Source: Sphingomonas corticis
Lineage (GTDB): Bacteria > Pseudomonadota > Alphaproteobacteria > Sphingomonadales > Sphingomonadaceae
DNA length: 64,000 nucleotides
Assembly: GCF_012035195.1 (NCBI RefSeq)
Contig: NZ_JAAVJH010000012.1
Coordinates: forward strand, 31,480-95,479
Reading direction: 5' to 3'
Both the position numbers and the translations under genes were made by a program. Within the stretch, counting starts at the first letter, position 1, and every line of letters starts with the position of its first letter. This document shows, one piece after another, positions 11,410 to 20,956 of this stretch. The notes under the pieces are model-generated. The model was not told the origin of the DNA and made no database searches. It saw only the letters and a list, made by a program, of their open reading frames with translations.

Positions 11410-12204
11410 CTAGGCCTCGCGCGTGCGGACGACCATGGTCTGGCTGCCGATGGCCAGCGGCGCGCCACCTCGATCGTAGAGCCGCACCGAGCCGTGGGCG
11501 ATGCCGGACCCGAGCGCCTCCACGCCGACGTCCACGAGCACCCAGTCCGTCGATGCGACGTCCACGACGCGGAGCGTGTTGTCCAAGCTGGTCCCGCCCA
11601 CGTGCATCCCCAAGGCGCTGCCCAGACCCGCCGGCACGAAGTCCGCGAGCACCGCCAAGAAGGCGGGGTCTATGGCTCCCGCTCGCGGCCGGGCCCAGAG
11701 GATCAGCCGACCATCAGGCTCATGTTCGCCCGGTCGCCTCGCGCCGTACCCACCCCTGACCACGCGAACCTCGATACCTGCGTGCACGCCACGATCGCCG
11801 CGCCAGTGGGTGGTGCGCTCCAGGCCTTCCGGTCCAGGGACACGGGGTGGGGCGCTCCAGCTGTTCGAACCCTCCCAGCGCCCGGACCCGAGGGCCGCCA
11901 TCGCGCGATACACCGGCTTACCTCCGACGCTTCCGGACACCATCACCTGGGTGGCCGCGCGGCCTGCGCGCGACGGATCGACCACCACCTCCAGCAAGTC
12001 GCCTGGCCGCGCGGCCGACAGGAACTGCGCCGTGATCCAGCGGGCCGGGCGTTCGCAATGCGCCTCGGCCGCCGTGACCGCGGTGCCAAGTCCGACGCCT
12101 CCGAACAGGAAGGGCTGCCGCTCCGGGCCGACGCAGTGTTCGGGCTCGACCAGCATCGCGTAGCGTCCCGGACCCGAGGCCGTCAGGGGAAGGTATCCTG
12201 TCAC
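11410..12204 (-). CDS. Acyl-CoA thioesterase-like protein (double hotdog fold)
   Basis: Predicted to hydrolyse an acyl-CoA thioester. The 264-residue chain has two halves, the first with FLFGGVGLGTAVTAAEAHC and ITAQFLSAARPGDLLEVVVDP, the second with GSALGMHVGGTSLDNTLRVV and HGSVRLYDRGGAPLAIGSQTMVVR, which is the pattern of the TesB-like 4HBT_3 thioesterase family (gate Asp/Asn, Thr and Gln residues in DNT and GSQ). ATG at 12204. Downstream of a 2-hydroxyacid dehydrogenase and upstream of a ring hydroxylase on the same strand, so probably part of the same degradation route, although the gaps (190 and 290 bp) suggest separate promoters. Confidence 0.8.
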   Translation of the reverse strand: MTGYLPLTASGPGRYAMLVEPEHCVGPERQPFLFGGVGLGTAVTAAEAHCERPARWITAQFLSAARPGDLLEVVVDPSRAGRAATQVMVSGSVGGKPVYRAMAALGSGRWEGSNSWSAPPRVPGPEGLERTTHWRGDRGVHAGIEVRVVRGGYGARRPGEHEPDGRLILWARPRAGAIDPAFLAVLADFVPAGLGSALGMHVGGTSLDNTLRVVDVASTDWVLVDVGVEALGSGIAHGSVRLYDRGGAPLAIGSQTMVVRTREA

Positions 12205-12398
12205 GTGAACTCCTGGAAATCAGCCGATGGATGTCGTTCCCCGCGCGCGGGGGGATGTCGACGCCTGTTCCCGCGTCCCGGATCGGACCAGCAACGAGCG
12301 CGGAAGTAAGCGGAACGTGAGCCCGTGGCGACCGCCGGGATCGAAGCGCCAGAGAGGGTGGAAGGACGCCGACGGTGCTCCGCCCGCGCGCTCTCTTC

Positions 12399-13439
12399 TC
12401 AGAGGCCGACCTCCGCCGGGTCCGCCTCGTTCCGCAGAGGCTCGCCCGCGAGGAAGCGGGCCAGATTGTCCAGGAACAGCGCGTCGCCACGGCGCTGCAC
12501 GCCTCCGCCCGCCGCGGAGGTGTGGGCGGTGAGGCGGACGCGCGGATGCGACCAGATCCACGAATCGGCAGGGAGCGGCTCCTCCGAGACGACATCCAGC
12601 ACGGCCCATGCCGGCTGCCCGCGCCCTAGCCCACGCCGCAGCGCGTCCTCGTCCACCACGCCACCGCGCGCCACGTTGACCAGGATCGCGCCCGGTCGCA
12701 TGGCCTGGAAGAAGGCGTCGTCCGCCAATCCGCGGGTCCGATCGCTCAGCGGACAGGCGAGGACGACCACGTCCGTCTCCGGCAGGACCGCCGAGATGCG
12801 GTCCGGCGACGTCACCGCGTCCACACGGGGATCCGGGCCGGGCGTCCTCCGCGCAGCCGTGACTTGGGCTCCGAACGGCCTGAGCCGGGACGCCAGCGCG
12901 CCGCCGATCGCTCCCAGGCCGACGACCAGCCAGCGCGTCTCGCCGACCTCGCGGAACGGAACGCGGCGCCACTCCCGCTCGGCACGTGCGTCCGCCTGCT
13001 CCGAGAACGGGTGCAGCAGCGCCATGACCTGCGCCATGACGTAGTCGGCGATCGCGGGCGCCTGCGCGTCGCTACGCGTCAGACGATATCCCTTCTCCAT
13101 GAGCCTGCGGAACACGGGGCTGTCCAAGCCGGCACTGAACGACTGCGCCCACCTTCCGCTGCGGCCGTCCATCAGGACGCCCAGCATGACGGGGAGCAGT
13201 CCCGCCTCGTAGACGTCCAGACTCAGCCAGCAGATCTCCGGGTCCGGGTCGTCTACGACTCCGCCGAGAGGATCGCGCACCACCCCGCCATGATCCAGGA
13301 TGAGGAGGTCCAGACCGGCCAGCCGATCCGCTCGACCCGCGAGGCGGTCCAGCGCCGCCGCCGACAGCAGGGTTCTCACAGGCAGGCCAGCGAAGAGGGC
13401 GTGGCGCGACCGAGGGTCGAGGACGACGGCCCGCGCCAT
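12399..13439 (-). CDS. D-isomer-specific 2-hydroxyacid dehydrogenase family protein
   Basis: NAD(P)-dependent interconversion of a 2-oxoacid and its D-2-hydroxyacid. The Rossmann motif WLVVGLGAIGGALASRL is near residue 150, followed by basic RRTP at the end of strand 2, which hints at NADP preference. Catalytic residues fall where expected: Arg in VNVARGGVVDEDAL, Glu in SEEPLP, and His in LTAHTSAAGGG. The frame is open far upstream, but MARAVVLDPRSRHALFAGLP is the first convincing start; upstream residues are Arg-rich and not protein-like. A second, only distantly similar member of the family lies at 60.9 kb. Confidence 0.85.
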   Translation of the reverse strand: MARAVVLDPRSRHALFAGLPVRTLLSAAALDRLAGRADRLAGLDLLILDHGGVVRDPLGGVVDDPDPEICWLSLDVYEAGLLPVMLGVLMDGRSGRWAQSFSAGLDSPVFRRLMEKGYRLTRSDAQAPAIADYVMAQVMALLHPFSEQADARAEREWRRVPFREVGETRWLVVGLGAIGGALASRLRPFGAQVTAARRTPGPDPRVDAVTSPDRISAVLPETDVVVLACPLSDRTRGLADDAFFQAMRPGAILVNVARGGVVDEDALRRGLGRGQPAWAVLDVVSEEPLPADSWIWSHPRVRLTAHTSAAGGGVQRRGDALFLDNLARFLAGEPLRNEADPAEVGL

Positions 13440-13698
13440 TCCGCCGATCCCGCGTCGCCGCAGCCGAGGGCTTCGCGCGGCTTCACGGCCGATGCGGACG
13501 ACGACGGTCGCGTGAAAGGAAGCAGGCGCAGCGCGCGCGGCGACGCACCGCGGCTTCGCATCACCGCCTCGATCCGACCAGACGTCATCCGCTCTCCCTC
13601 CTCCTCCGGCACTACAAACCCCACATGACATGCGCCACTCAGGTCGATCCCGCCGCAACGCGTCAGAACAGCATGTACCATGTCCCGCGTGCGGACGA

Positions 13699-13905
13699 TC
13701 ACGTCCTCCTCCTCGCGGCGGACAGCAGCTCGACCCGCACATGCATGTCGCGCATCCACCGCACGCCCCTCGCATCTCCGGCCGCATGGAGCTCGACTGC
13801 GGTCCGGCCGAGCCATTCGAGCGCCCGGTCGCCGAGCAGTTCCTCGATGGCGAGAGCCTGTGCCCACAACTCCGCCTCCGTGAATGACCTCGCCACGTCT
13901 GCCAC
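13699..13905 (-). CDS. Small DUF6961-like protein
   Basis: 68 residues or fewer. The pattern ELWAQALAIEELLGDRALEW ... VELHAAGDARGVRWMRDMHVRVELL matches the small DUF6961 proteins common in sphingomonads (E-x-W-A, hG-x-x-A, GD-x-x-G-x-x-x-W). It is clearly related to the product of the gene at 14230-14418 on the opposite strand (shared DRALEW, GDA-GV, R-x-R-x-x-L). Start is uncertain: GTG at 13905 or GTG at 13896, the latter better spaced from GGAGG. Function of the family is unknown. Confidence 0.6.
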   Translation of the reverse strand: MADVARSFTEAELWAQALAIEELLGDRALEWLGRTAVELHAAGDARGVRWMRDMHVRVELLSAARRRT

Positions 13906-14229
13906 CCTCCGGCGATGGAATGCGCCCCCGATCGCCTGCGGAGTGAAGCCACGACGTCTCGCCCGTTCCGTGGACCATGGTTCAGATCATCCGTGCCGGC
14001 TCACCCACGCAGAAGGCAGACCGCGTGGAACGTCGTTCGGCAAGTGCTCGACTGATCGTCCGATCACGGCCGGTGCCCTCGTCTCCCGCGTGCATCATGC
14101 TCCCATCGCTCCCCGACGCACGCCCGAGCCCCGGCAGGCCCTTGCGCCCGCCCCGCCCGTCGATCATCGAAACCACCTAAGCCGATCGGACCCGAACGGC
14201 CTGGCGTCTGGACCCGAAGGCGATCGAAG
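13906..14229. other. Divergent intergenic region between two DUF6961-like genes
   Basis: No convincing gene. It separates two related small genes that point away from each other, so it should hold both promoters, but no clear -35/-10 pair stands out in this GC-rich stretch. Confidence 0.4.
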
Positions 14230-14418
14230 TTGAACCAGGACGAGGAGCGCTGGGCCGAGGCCCTCCACCTGGAGCGCGCCCACGGCGACCGTGCGCTCGA
14301 ATGGGTTGCCGTGCGCGCGGCGGAACTGGAGCGAAAAGGGGATGCGGCTGGCGTCGAACGCATGCGCGAGATCTGGTCGCGCCTGAAGCAGCTCGTCGGC
14401 GACGACCGGCGTCACTGA
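14230..14418 (+). CDS. Small DUF6961-like protein, paralogue of the one at 13.8 kb
   Basis: 62 residues, TTG start at 14230; no ATG is available in the frame. The sequence ERWAEALHLERAHGDRALEW followed by ELERKGDAAGVERMREIWSR and LKQL gives the same spacing of conserved residues as its neighbour on the minus strand. Two divergent copies 325 bp apart suggest an old inverted duplication. Cytosolic, helical, function unknown. Confidence 0.6.
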   Translation: MNQDEERWAEALHLERAHGDRALEWVAVRAAELERKGDAAGVERMREIWSRLKQLVGDDRRH

Positions 14419-14508
14419 GGAGGGCCACTTTCAGACCCGAGAGCACGAGGAGGTGGGACGCCGGCCCGACTGGGAGGGGTTCGACCTCGACGACGCCAAT
14501 CCACGAGT

Positions 14509-16092
14509 TCAGATCGGCCAGGCTCGGTACTCGACGTAGAGCTGCGGCCCGTCGGCGCCGGCACGCGCCGACTTCTCCACCCTCACGCGCGCCCGGAACT
14601 CGGCATCGCGCGTCAAGGACGCGCCACCGACGTCGCAGCCCGGTTTCGCGTCGCCCCGCAGCAGTCGCCCCTCCGTCCGCTTGAGCAGTTCGGCGAGGAG
14701 CGGGGCGTAGGGCATCTTCCAGCCCTTGCTGCCCCGCTCGAGCGCGACCGTCTCGACCGTGGGGATCATCGCGACCAGCCGCTTGTGCGTCATGAGCGCG
14801 AGCCCTTTCTCCGTCAGCGTCGCGTTGTGACTGCCATGGTGGCCGACCTTGTAGAGGATGGTGCGCTCCAGGAGATCGGCGGCGGTGGCGCGTCCGCGGC
14901 CGTACCGCTGCCTGTGCCAGGACTCCCAATTCCCGACCTGGGCGTCGGCGGCGAAAAGCAGCACGCAGCCATCGGGCATCTCGAGCGCGAGCACCAGGCT
15001 GGTGTTGTTGGTGTCGCTGTCGAGCTTGAGCGCCAGCGGTCCGACGGCGGAGAGCCAAACCCCGTCTATGCGACGGAATTCCTGCCGCCAGCCCGTGTCG
15101 CAGGCCACGTCGGTCCTCGCCGCCAAATGGGCCGGGAGGTAGCGGAAGGGGCGCGGATCGCAGGAGGAGAAGTAGTGACTTCGCACCCATTCCGCGTCTT
15201 CACCGCCGAGGCTGCCGTCTTCGATGCCGCGCCTCGTCAGTCTCCGATGCTGCGGAGAGAACGGGCTGGCTTCCTCCATCCTGGGCGTTCGACCTCCATC
15301 TGGCGCTCCGGCCGCCAGTCGGACCATCCATTCGGCATTGAGCACGCGCGTCGCCGTGAGGTAAGTCTCCTTATCGCTCCCCGCGCTCGGAAGGTCCTTG
15401 AACAGCAGTCCCTCGTCGCGGGGCGGTCCGAGGACGTGCGCGACGATCCCCGACGACCCTGGCAGCGGCACCGTATCGCCCGGTTCAAGGAAGTCGGTGG
15501 ACGCACGCCCCACGAACTTCTTCAGGGTGGCGAGCAAGGGCGGCCTCGGCTTCCTGCCGGCGACGCCGAGCGACCCGCCACTCGATCCCTCGCTCTCCTC
15601 GTCGTCCAGGAACGCTTCCAGGCCACGCGTCGCGCCGCCGGGCGTCAGCGCGAACGGGTTCTCCATCGTGGCGTCGCCGCTCGCCTCGCGGGCGCCTTCG
15701 CGCGCCGCCTTCGCCGCCTCCCGCACGGCGCGTCGTCGGGCCGCAAGGTCGGTGCGGAGGGCGTTCGCCTGGCCGTCCTGGTCGTCCTCGGTCCACGCCA
15801 GCCACAGTCGCTCGATCCTCAGCCGCCGATCCTTGAGCAGCCGACGGAAGCCGGAGATGTGATCCGCGTGCTCGTGCGTCACGACCACCAGGTCGAGTTT
15901 GCCTTTGGTGGTGGCGATGATGTCGTCCGTCACCTCCTCCATGACGGCGCCGCCTCCCTCGACGCCGTTGAGGATGCCGCAGTCGATCAGCACATGGACG
16001 GGGGCATCGGCGTCCTCGGCGCCGATCGTGAGCAGGAAGCAGTCGCCGAGCAGCCGCTGATACATCCGCACGTGGACGGTCGGGTGGGCCAT
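14509..16092 (-). CDS. Metallo-beta-lactamase-fold hydrolase
   Basis: 527-residue protein of the ComEC/Rec2-like MBL class. The metal-binding motif VVVTHEHADH (H73, H75, D77, H78) follows a beta strand ending LIDCGIL, and a later strand carries CVLLFAADA then YKVGHHGSHNATL, the usual second set of metal ligands. A long insertion (about residues 105-190) rich in Arg, Ala and Glu separates the halves. It has no signal peptide or membrane segment, so it is probably a cytosolic nuclease or hydrolase. It is the last gene of a minus-strand set: the protease gene ends three bases upstream of its ATG, which implies coupled translation. Confidence 0.85.
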   Translation of the reverse strand: MAHPTVHVRMYQRLLGDCFLLTIGAEDADAPVHVLIDCGILNGVEGGGAVMEEVTDDIIATTKGKLDLVVVTHEHADHISGFRRLLKDRRLRIERLWLAWTEDDQDGQANALRTDLAARRRAVREAAKAAREGAREASGDATMENPFALTPGGATRGLEAFLDDEESEGSSGGSLGVAGRKPRPPLLATLKKFVGRASTDFLEPGDTVPLPGSSGIVAHVLGPPRDEGLLFKDLPSAGSDKETYLTATRVLNAEWMVRLAAGAPDGGRTPRMEEASPFSPQHRRLTRRGIEDGSLGGEDAEWVRSHYFSSCDPRPFRYLPAHLAARTDVACDTGWRQEFRRIDGVWLSAVGPLALKLDSDTNNTSLVLALEMPDGCVLLFAADAQVGNWESWHRQRYGRGRATAADLLERTILYKVGHHGSHNATLTEKGLALMTHKRLVAMIPTVETVALERGSKGWKMPYAPLLAELLKRTEGRLLRGDAKPGCDVGGASLTRDAEFRARVRVEKSARAGADGPQLYVEYRAWPI

Positions 16093-16095
16093 CGC

Positions 16096-18051
16096 TCAAC
16101 TCCCGTGCATGAACGCGAACGGTTCGCGGCGACGCGGGTCGGTCCTCTGCGCGGTCGCCAGCCCGCCGTCGTCGTCCGATCGGAAGCGGCGCTGCCTCTC
16201 GAGTCGACCGTCGTCGTCGATCCTCTTGCGGATCACCCGCCTGAGCCTGCCATCGCGAAGATCGATGTGCAGCGTGCAGCCTCCGCGAAAGGTGAAATCC
16301 GGCTTGATGCGCGTGCCCTTCTCGTCTGCCGCGCGCTGCTTCTTCGAATTCATGTACCCATGGCGGCGCTGGACGATCTGCACGATCAGCTGCACCAGCT
16401 CCTCACCGCTAGGGCCGGCGCGGCGCGCGATGCGAGCGGAATGAACCTCCACGGCGGGCTTGCCCTTCGGTGAGATCGGAATGGTCTTCAGGTCGCCGCG
16501 GGTGAGGCGGACGCCGAGCAATCCCTCCCACTTCTCGTCATCCTCCGACGGCTCAACCAGCCAGGTCCAGATCGCGTGCTGATTCTGCACGATGACGCGG
16601 ATCGACTCCTCGCGGTAGTTGGGCGGCTTGCCATCCACCTCGCTGCCGGAGTTCGGCGCGTCGAAGTTGACTCCCTGCCGGATGGTCGGCAGCAGCGAAG
16701 CGAACAGCTTGTCGTATTCGAGCCCGTCACAATCCTTGTCGGGCGTCTCCCACATCAAGCTGTCGGGCGCCATCGAGATGCAGCCGGGCACGGAGATGCC
16801 GCGCTTGCGGAACGCCTCGGCAATGGCGACGCGATACCCCAAGCGGTCGTCGGGGACGAGATCGGCATCCGCGGTGATGATCGCGCGCAGGTACTCCCCG
16901 AAGTGCACGTCAACGGGCGGAAGGTAGTCGAGAGCGCGCACGCACATGCGCAGGACGTGGTCCGCGGCCTTGCCCGCCTCCGAGGCAAGCCGGCGAACGA
17001 GGTCGATCGGCAGCTCGCGTCCGTCGGGACGCGACTGCCCCAGCACCAGTCGAAGGAGATCGGCGGTGCGGCGCTCGTAGATCATCACGAACGCGTCGAA
17101 CACGGCGGCGACCAGATAGGCGCCGCGCTCGTGCGGCTCCAACGCCTCGGAGAGCGGCGGGTGCTTTTTCCCACCCGGCAGCGGTTTCAGGAGGTCAAGC
17201 GCGTACCGCAGCGCGCCGCTTCGGCCCAGAGCCTGTCCGAACTGGCGCGCCAGTCCCGTGAGCAGGCTCTGCTCCGTCCGCAGTTCGCCACGCGTCGCGG
17301 CGATCTGGTGTTCGACGACGTCGGTCATGGTGAAGCGCTGGAACAACGCGACGATGTCGGCGAACGCCTCGTGAAATGCGAGCGCATCGATGTTGGTCGC
17401 CTCGATCGAGCGCCGATGCATGCCATGCAGGATGGCATGGGCGGTCTCGTGGGCGATGATGTCCTGCGACAGGCAGGTGAACACCCAGCTGCTGTCCTCC
17501 GCATCGGGCCGCACGCCCGTCTTGAAGTAGCCGAACAGCAGCGCCGTCTTCTCGGGGCTGTAGTAGGCGTTCGCCTCGCGGAGCGCATGCGGATAGATCC
17601 TCAGCCGCTTGACGAAGTCCCTCGGAACGCCGTTCTCGTTGCGACGATCGGACTCCTCGGGCGACGCGTCGCGCGCCCAGAGCACCGTCCGTCCCAATGC
17701 ACGTTCGAAGATGCGGATGGTGCGCATCGCCACCGCGAACACCATCTGCTGATGGAACTGGGGCCGACCCTCGGATGGGGGCAGGCCGTTCTGCGCGAGG
17801 ACGTGGGGGGCGTTCAGGTCGACGGGCGCGTAGAACAGGTCGCAAGCGGGATCGTAATCGACCACTTCGAGATAGTCGTTCGTCGGCCCCTTGCCCAACG
17901 GGTCCTCCCACGGGGTCTCCCAGGGCAGCGAGATCACCGCATGGTTGATCGTCGCCGTGGCGAGGTGGACGGATGCCTGCGGATCGAACGCGTAGACCTG
18001 AAGCTGACGCGTCGCGGGCGTGGGGACTTCCGGGCTCGGAACCAGGGTCAT
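16096..18051 (-). CDS. Gluzincin metalloprotease-like protein
   Basis: 651 residues. The zinc motif HETAH lies at 201-205 inside IIAHETAHAILHGMH, and a downstream helix FHEAFADIVALF offers Glu228 as the third ligand, the arrangement of thermolysin-like gluzincins. The N-terminal 190 residues contain beta-rich segments; the C-terminal third (about 440-651) is unrelated to M4 peptidases and ends in an Arg/Asp-rich tail. No signal peptide is present, unlike secreted thermolysins, so it should act inside the cell or be delivered by a specialised route. Its ATG overlaps the stop of the upstream hydrolase gene by four bases. Possibly a protease effector or activator; the target is unknown. Confidence 0.8.
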   Translation of the reverse strand: MTLVPSPEVPTPATRQLQVYAFDPQASVHLATATINHAVISLPWETPWEDPLGKGPTNDYLEVVDYDPACDLFYAPVDLNAPHVLAQNGLPPSEGRPQFHQQMVFAVAMRTIRIFERALGRTVLWARDASPEESDRRNENGVPRDFVKRLRIYPHALREANAYYSPEKTALLFGYFKTGVRPDAEDSSWVFTCLSQDIIAHETAHAILHGMHRRSIEATNIDALAFHEAFADIVALFQRFTMTDVVEHQIAATRGELRTEQSLLTGLARQFGQALGRSGALRYALDLLKPLPGGKKHPPLSEALEPHERGAYLVAAVFDAFVMIYERRTADLLRLVLGQSRPDGRELPIDLVRRLASEAGKAADHVLRMCVRALDYLPPVDVHFGEYLRAIITADADLVPDDRLGYRVAIAEAFRKRGISVPGCISMAPDSLMWETPDKDCDGLEYDKLFASLLPTIRQGVNFDAPNSGSEVDGKPPNYREESIRVIVQNQHAIWTWLVEPSEDDEKWEGLLGVRLTRGDLKTIPISPKGKPAVEVHSARIARRAGPSGEELVQLIVQIVQRRHGYMNSKKQRAADEKGTRIKPDFTFRGGCTLHIDLRDGRLRRVIRKRIDDDGRLERQRRFRSDDDGGLATAQRTDPRRREPFAFMHGS

Positions 18052-19571
18052 GGCCGCACCCGCGCGGGGGACGGCGACGCCGGATCGGAGGCGAGGGCGT
18101 CCGGAGCCCTACCCATCGCGGCTCCCGAGGCGCCGTCCGGCTGCATCGGCGCTTGCGGCGGCATGCCAGGCGCTGCGAGGTCGGCCGCGCCGATCCTGCC
18201 GCCCGCATTCCCCCATACGGCACGTTCGCTCTCTCCGCGCAGGTTGAGCGCCCGCCGCAACGCGGCGAGTGCCGCGGGCACGGCTCCGGCGACGTCGGCG
18301 CTGGAGCCCTTCCAGTAGTCGAGGTGGCGAAACCTGCTCCCCGCCGGGAGGACGATGTCCCGGATGCCCGATCCGAAGAGTGCTCGCACGGGTCCCGCGA
18401 CCACGTCGCCCAGGAAGAGCAGCCTGTGCTCGAAGGCGATGTTGGTCCATACCGTCGGTGCGAACGGTGCGGCGTGATGCGGGATGCGTCGCCCGCCGTG
18501 ATCGGGATCGAAGGTGAACTCGCCCACCGCGCCCTCGCTGACGGGCGGGCAGGTCGGAAACTCGCGCCGCGCCTTGCGCAGCTCGAACGCGTCCGCGTCC
18601 CGGCTCATCAGCACGTCGCCCTTGCTGAGCGGCGAACCGAGAGAGACGAAGTCGCTCACCAGCCATGGCGCGTCCGCGTCGCTCAACGCTGCCGAATAGG
18701 CCCGTTGGCAGTCGCGGTACGTCGCGATCTCCTCGGCGGTGTGGCGCTTCTTGTAGAGTGCCCGGCTCGCGGTCTGCAGCGCAGCCAGCGCGGTCGCAAC
18801 GGCGTCGTCGTCATGAGCCTTGCGCCAGGCATCGTGACTGACCTTGCCCCACGCATGGGTCAGCACGTCGTAGGCGATCGTCGTGCCGAGACTATGGGCA
18901 ACGAGAACGATCCGGTCGACGAAGCCCGATCGGGTCAGCCGCTCCAGAAGATCGACGCCCGCCTCGCGGATCTTCTGACGCGCCTCGACATTCTCGGGAA
19001 CCGGACTGAAGTACCGCGCTGCGTCCCCGGCGACGGGCACCAGCACCCCGTTCAGCAGCATGGTGGCGACGAACGTCACCGCCGCGCACCCTGCGAGGAG
19101 CAGTCGCAGACCTCCGCCACGGCGGGGGTCGGACGTCCGTTCCGAGCCGAACCATTCCACCAGCTGCGGCGCGAAGGCAGCCCCAAGCAGCAGCAGCGCC
19201 GTCATGACCAGAAACGCGGTTCCGCCGACCCAAACGCCCTTGAGCCGAGCGGGCACCGAACTCGGCCGCCGCACCAGCAGGCCGACGAGCCAACGCCGCA
19301 GCTGCGCCACGGTGTTGCCCGCCATCAGGTGCGCCCAGTAGAACTCGTAGAAGTCGACGCGCTTGCCGTTCAGCCCCCCGCGGGTCGTCACCCGACGAAG
19401 TTCGTAGTTGCCCGGCACCGGACTCGGATGCGACCACACCTCCCTGCGGTCGAGCGCCACGACATTGGGATCGTGCGTCCAGACGGCGTCGACGAAGCTC
19501 CAGAGAGTCTCCATCGGCCGCTGTTCGCCCATGCCATGAACCAGCACGACCGCGGTGCGCTTGCCTGCCAC
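18048..19571 (-). CDS. Membrane-anchored alpha/beta hydrolase
   Basis: 507 residues. The oxyanion segment VVLVHGMGEQRP at residues 8-19 and the nucleophile elbow VLVAHSLGTT near 223 identify an alpha/beta hydrolase, probably a lipase or esterase. Between them lie two strong hydrophobic segments (about 114-135 and 155-180), so the catalytic parts flank a membrane hairpin. The end is a low-complexity Pro/Ala/Met tail. GTG start at 19571 with GGGGAG upstream; the upstream DUF2235 gene ends about 165 bp away. Together with DUF2235 this makes two serine-hydrolase-type enzymes in the same set, which points to lipid or membrane attack. Confidence 0.8.
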   Translation of the reverse strand: MAGKRTAVVLVHGMGEQRPMETLWSFVDAVWTHDPNVVALDRREVWSHPSPVPGNYELRRVTTRGGLNGKRVDFYEFYWAHLMAGNTVAQLRRWLVGLLVRRPSSVPARLKGVWVGGTAFLVMTALLLLGAAFAPQLVEWFGSERTSDPRRGGGLRLLLAGCAAVTFVATMLLNGVLVPVAGDAARYFSPVPENVEARQKIREAGVDLLERLTRSGFVDRIVLVAHSLGTTIAYDVLTHAWGKVSHDAWRKAHDDDAVATALAALQTASRALYKKRHTAEEIATYRDCQRAYSAALSDADAPWLVSDFVSLGSPLSKGDVLMSRDADAFELRKARREFPTCPPVSEGAVGEFTFDPDHGGRRIPHHAAPFAPTVWTNIAFEHRLLFLGDVVAGPVRALFGSGIRDIVLPAGSRFRHLDYWKGSSADVAGAVPAALAALRRALNLRGESERAVWGNAGGRIGAADLAAPGMPPQAPMQPDGASGAAMGRAPDALASDPASPSPARVRP

Positions 19572-19737
19572 GAGCCGCTCCCCTGTGCCACATGATGTAA
19601 GCTACGCAACGGAGTGCCGGACCCTTGCCCCAGCAAGTCTCACAGACCGAACCGCATTTGATCACAAAGCACCAGGCAAGTAAAGATCGCCAACGGGTTC
19701 TCGGATCGTCTCTTTCGGAGAGTGAACGGCCCGCCGA

Positions 19738-20895
19738 TCAGTTCAGCGGCCTTCCATCGACTGCCGAGACGGCGGTACTAATCTTTTCCGGATCGATCCC
19801 CATATCGCGCGCCCATCGGCTCAGCGCGGGTGGCCGGTACGCATCGTATCGGCGCCAGCGATCGAAGACGCTGGCGTCTATCGTCTCCGAAACCGTGTCG
19901 ACCCAGCCCCTGTCCTTCTCGACCGCCGCCGCCTGGATCGTGCGTTCGAACGGGATGCCGCGCTTGGCGAGCTTGTAGAGCCCGAACATGAACTGGCCGA
20001 AGGAGTCCGTGATCTCGCCGTCGATCGCGTTCATCGGCATTGAAATCGGGCTGTTGAGCTTCAGCCCCGCCGCATGCGCCTTCTCGGCCAGCCACCTCAG
20101 CGAGATCGACGGCAGCGACGTCGCGTTCCCGCCGCCGACGTCCGCGTGCGCGCCTGCGAACCAGCGCTGCTCCACCGTCCGAGGTGGCGCGGCGCCGGCC
20201 GCAGGCGGCGGGTCCGGTATCTTCGGCGTGAACCGGGTCCAGAGGGTAGGCTGGAACGCTTGGCGATGCTCATCGATCGCCAGCGCATGGTACGCATGTT
20301 CGAAGATGGTGCTCAGTCGCGTGTTGTGGAACTGGAACCTGCGACGGCTCAGGCCGGGGATGTCGCCGAACGGAATGCCGAGCGCCCCTACGGTGTCCCA
20401 CACCGCGATCATCCTGATCGGGACGCGACGCGACTGCCCCAGCAACTCGCGCTCCTCGTTCTTCAGTTCCCCGCCCGTCGCCGCGGCGTAATCCAGCTCG
20501 TGGATCGGCCGCACGTCGGAACGCTGATAGCGCTTGAAGAGCTCCTTCGGCGTGAGCCTTGCCCCGGGGCGGAGGAGCCCGCAGCGCGCGATCATCCCGG
20601 CCAGGCTGCGCGCCGTGTACGCCCCGCGGCTGAAACCGACGATGTAGATCTCGTCGCCGTCCTCGTAGCGCTTCAGCAGCCAGCTGTAGGCGTCCACCAC
20701 GTCGCGCGAAAGGCCGTAGCCCAGCATGCCGCCTCGCAGCCGCTCGAACATCGCCGTCCCGACGCCCCGATCGTAGTAGCGGCATTGCTCGATCGCACCG
20801 TCGCGCGTGGCGACGGCGTCGTGCAGACGGACGACGTTCGTCTGGCTCTCCACCGTGTTCCAGGTGCCGTCAAGGAACAGCGCCAGCCGTTTCAT
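19738..20895 (-). CDS. DUF2235 alpha/beta hydrolase (Tle1-like phospholipase fold)
   Basis: 385 residues. It opens with RLALFLDGTWNT, the hallmark of DUF2235, then IYIVGFSRGAYTARSLAG (GxSxG nucleophile, Ser near 114) and WFAGAHADVGGG (catalytic Asp/His region near 240). DUF2235 includes type VI secretion phospholipase effectors of the Tle1 type, but many chromosomal members have no assigned role. No signal peptide. ATG at 20895 is chosen because GGGAGAG lies seven bases upstream; a longer start at 20925 is possible. No T6SS gene (VgrG, PAAR, Hcp) is nearby, so an effector role is not supported by context; membership in the hydrolase set is. Confidence 0.88.
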   Translation of the reverse strand: MKRLALFLDGTWNTVESQTNVVRLHDAVATRDGAIEQCRYYDRGVGTAMFERLRGGMLGYGLSRDVVDAYSWLLKRYEDGDEIYIVGFSRGAYTARSLAGMIARCGLLRPGARLTPKELFKRYQRSDVRPIHELDYAAATGGELKNEERELLGQSRRVPIRMIAVWDTVGALGIPFGDIPGLSRRRFQFHNTRLSTIFEHAYHALAIDEHRQAFQPTLWTRFTPKIPDPPPAAGAAPPRTVEQRWFAGAHADVGGGNATSLPSISLRWLAEKAHAAGLKLNSPISMPMNAIDGEITDSFGQFMFGLYKLAKRGIPFERTIQAAAVEKDRGWVDTVSETIDASVFDRWRRYDAYRPPALSRWARDMGIDPEKISTAVSAVDGRPLN

Positions 20896-20956
20896 CCCGC
20901 TCTCTCCCAGAAAGTTCGTGTCCACCGAAACTCCACGCGCGGCGTTCCGCCACGCC

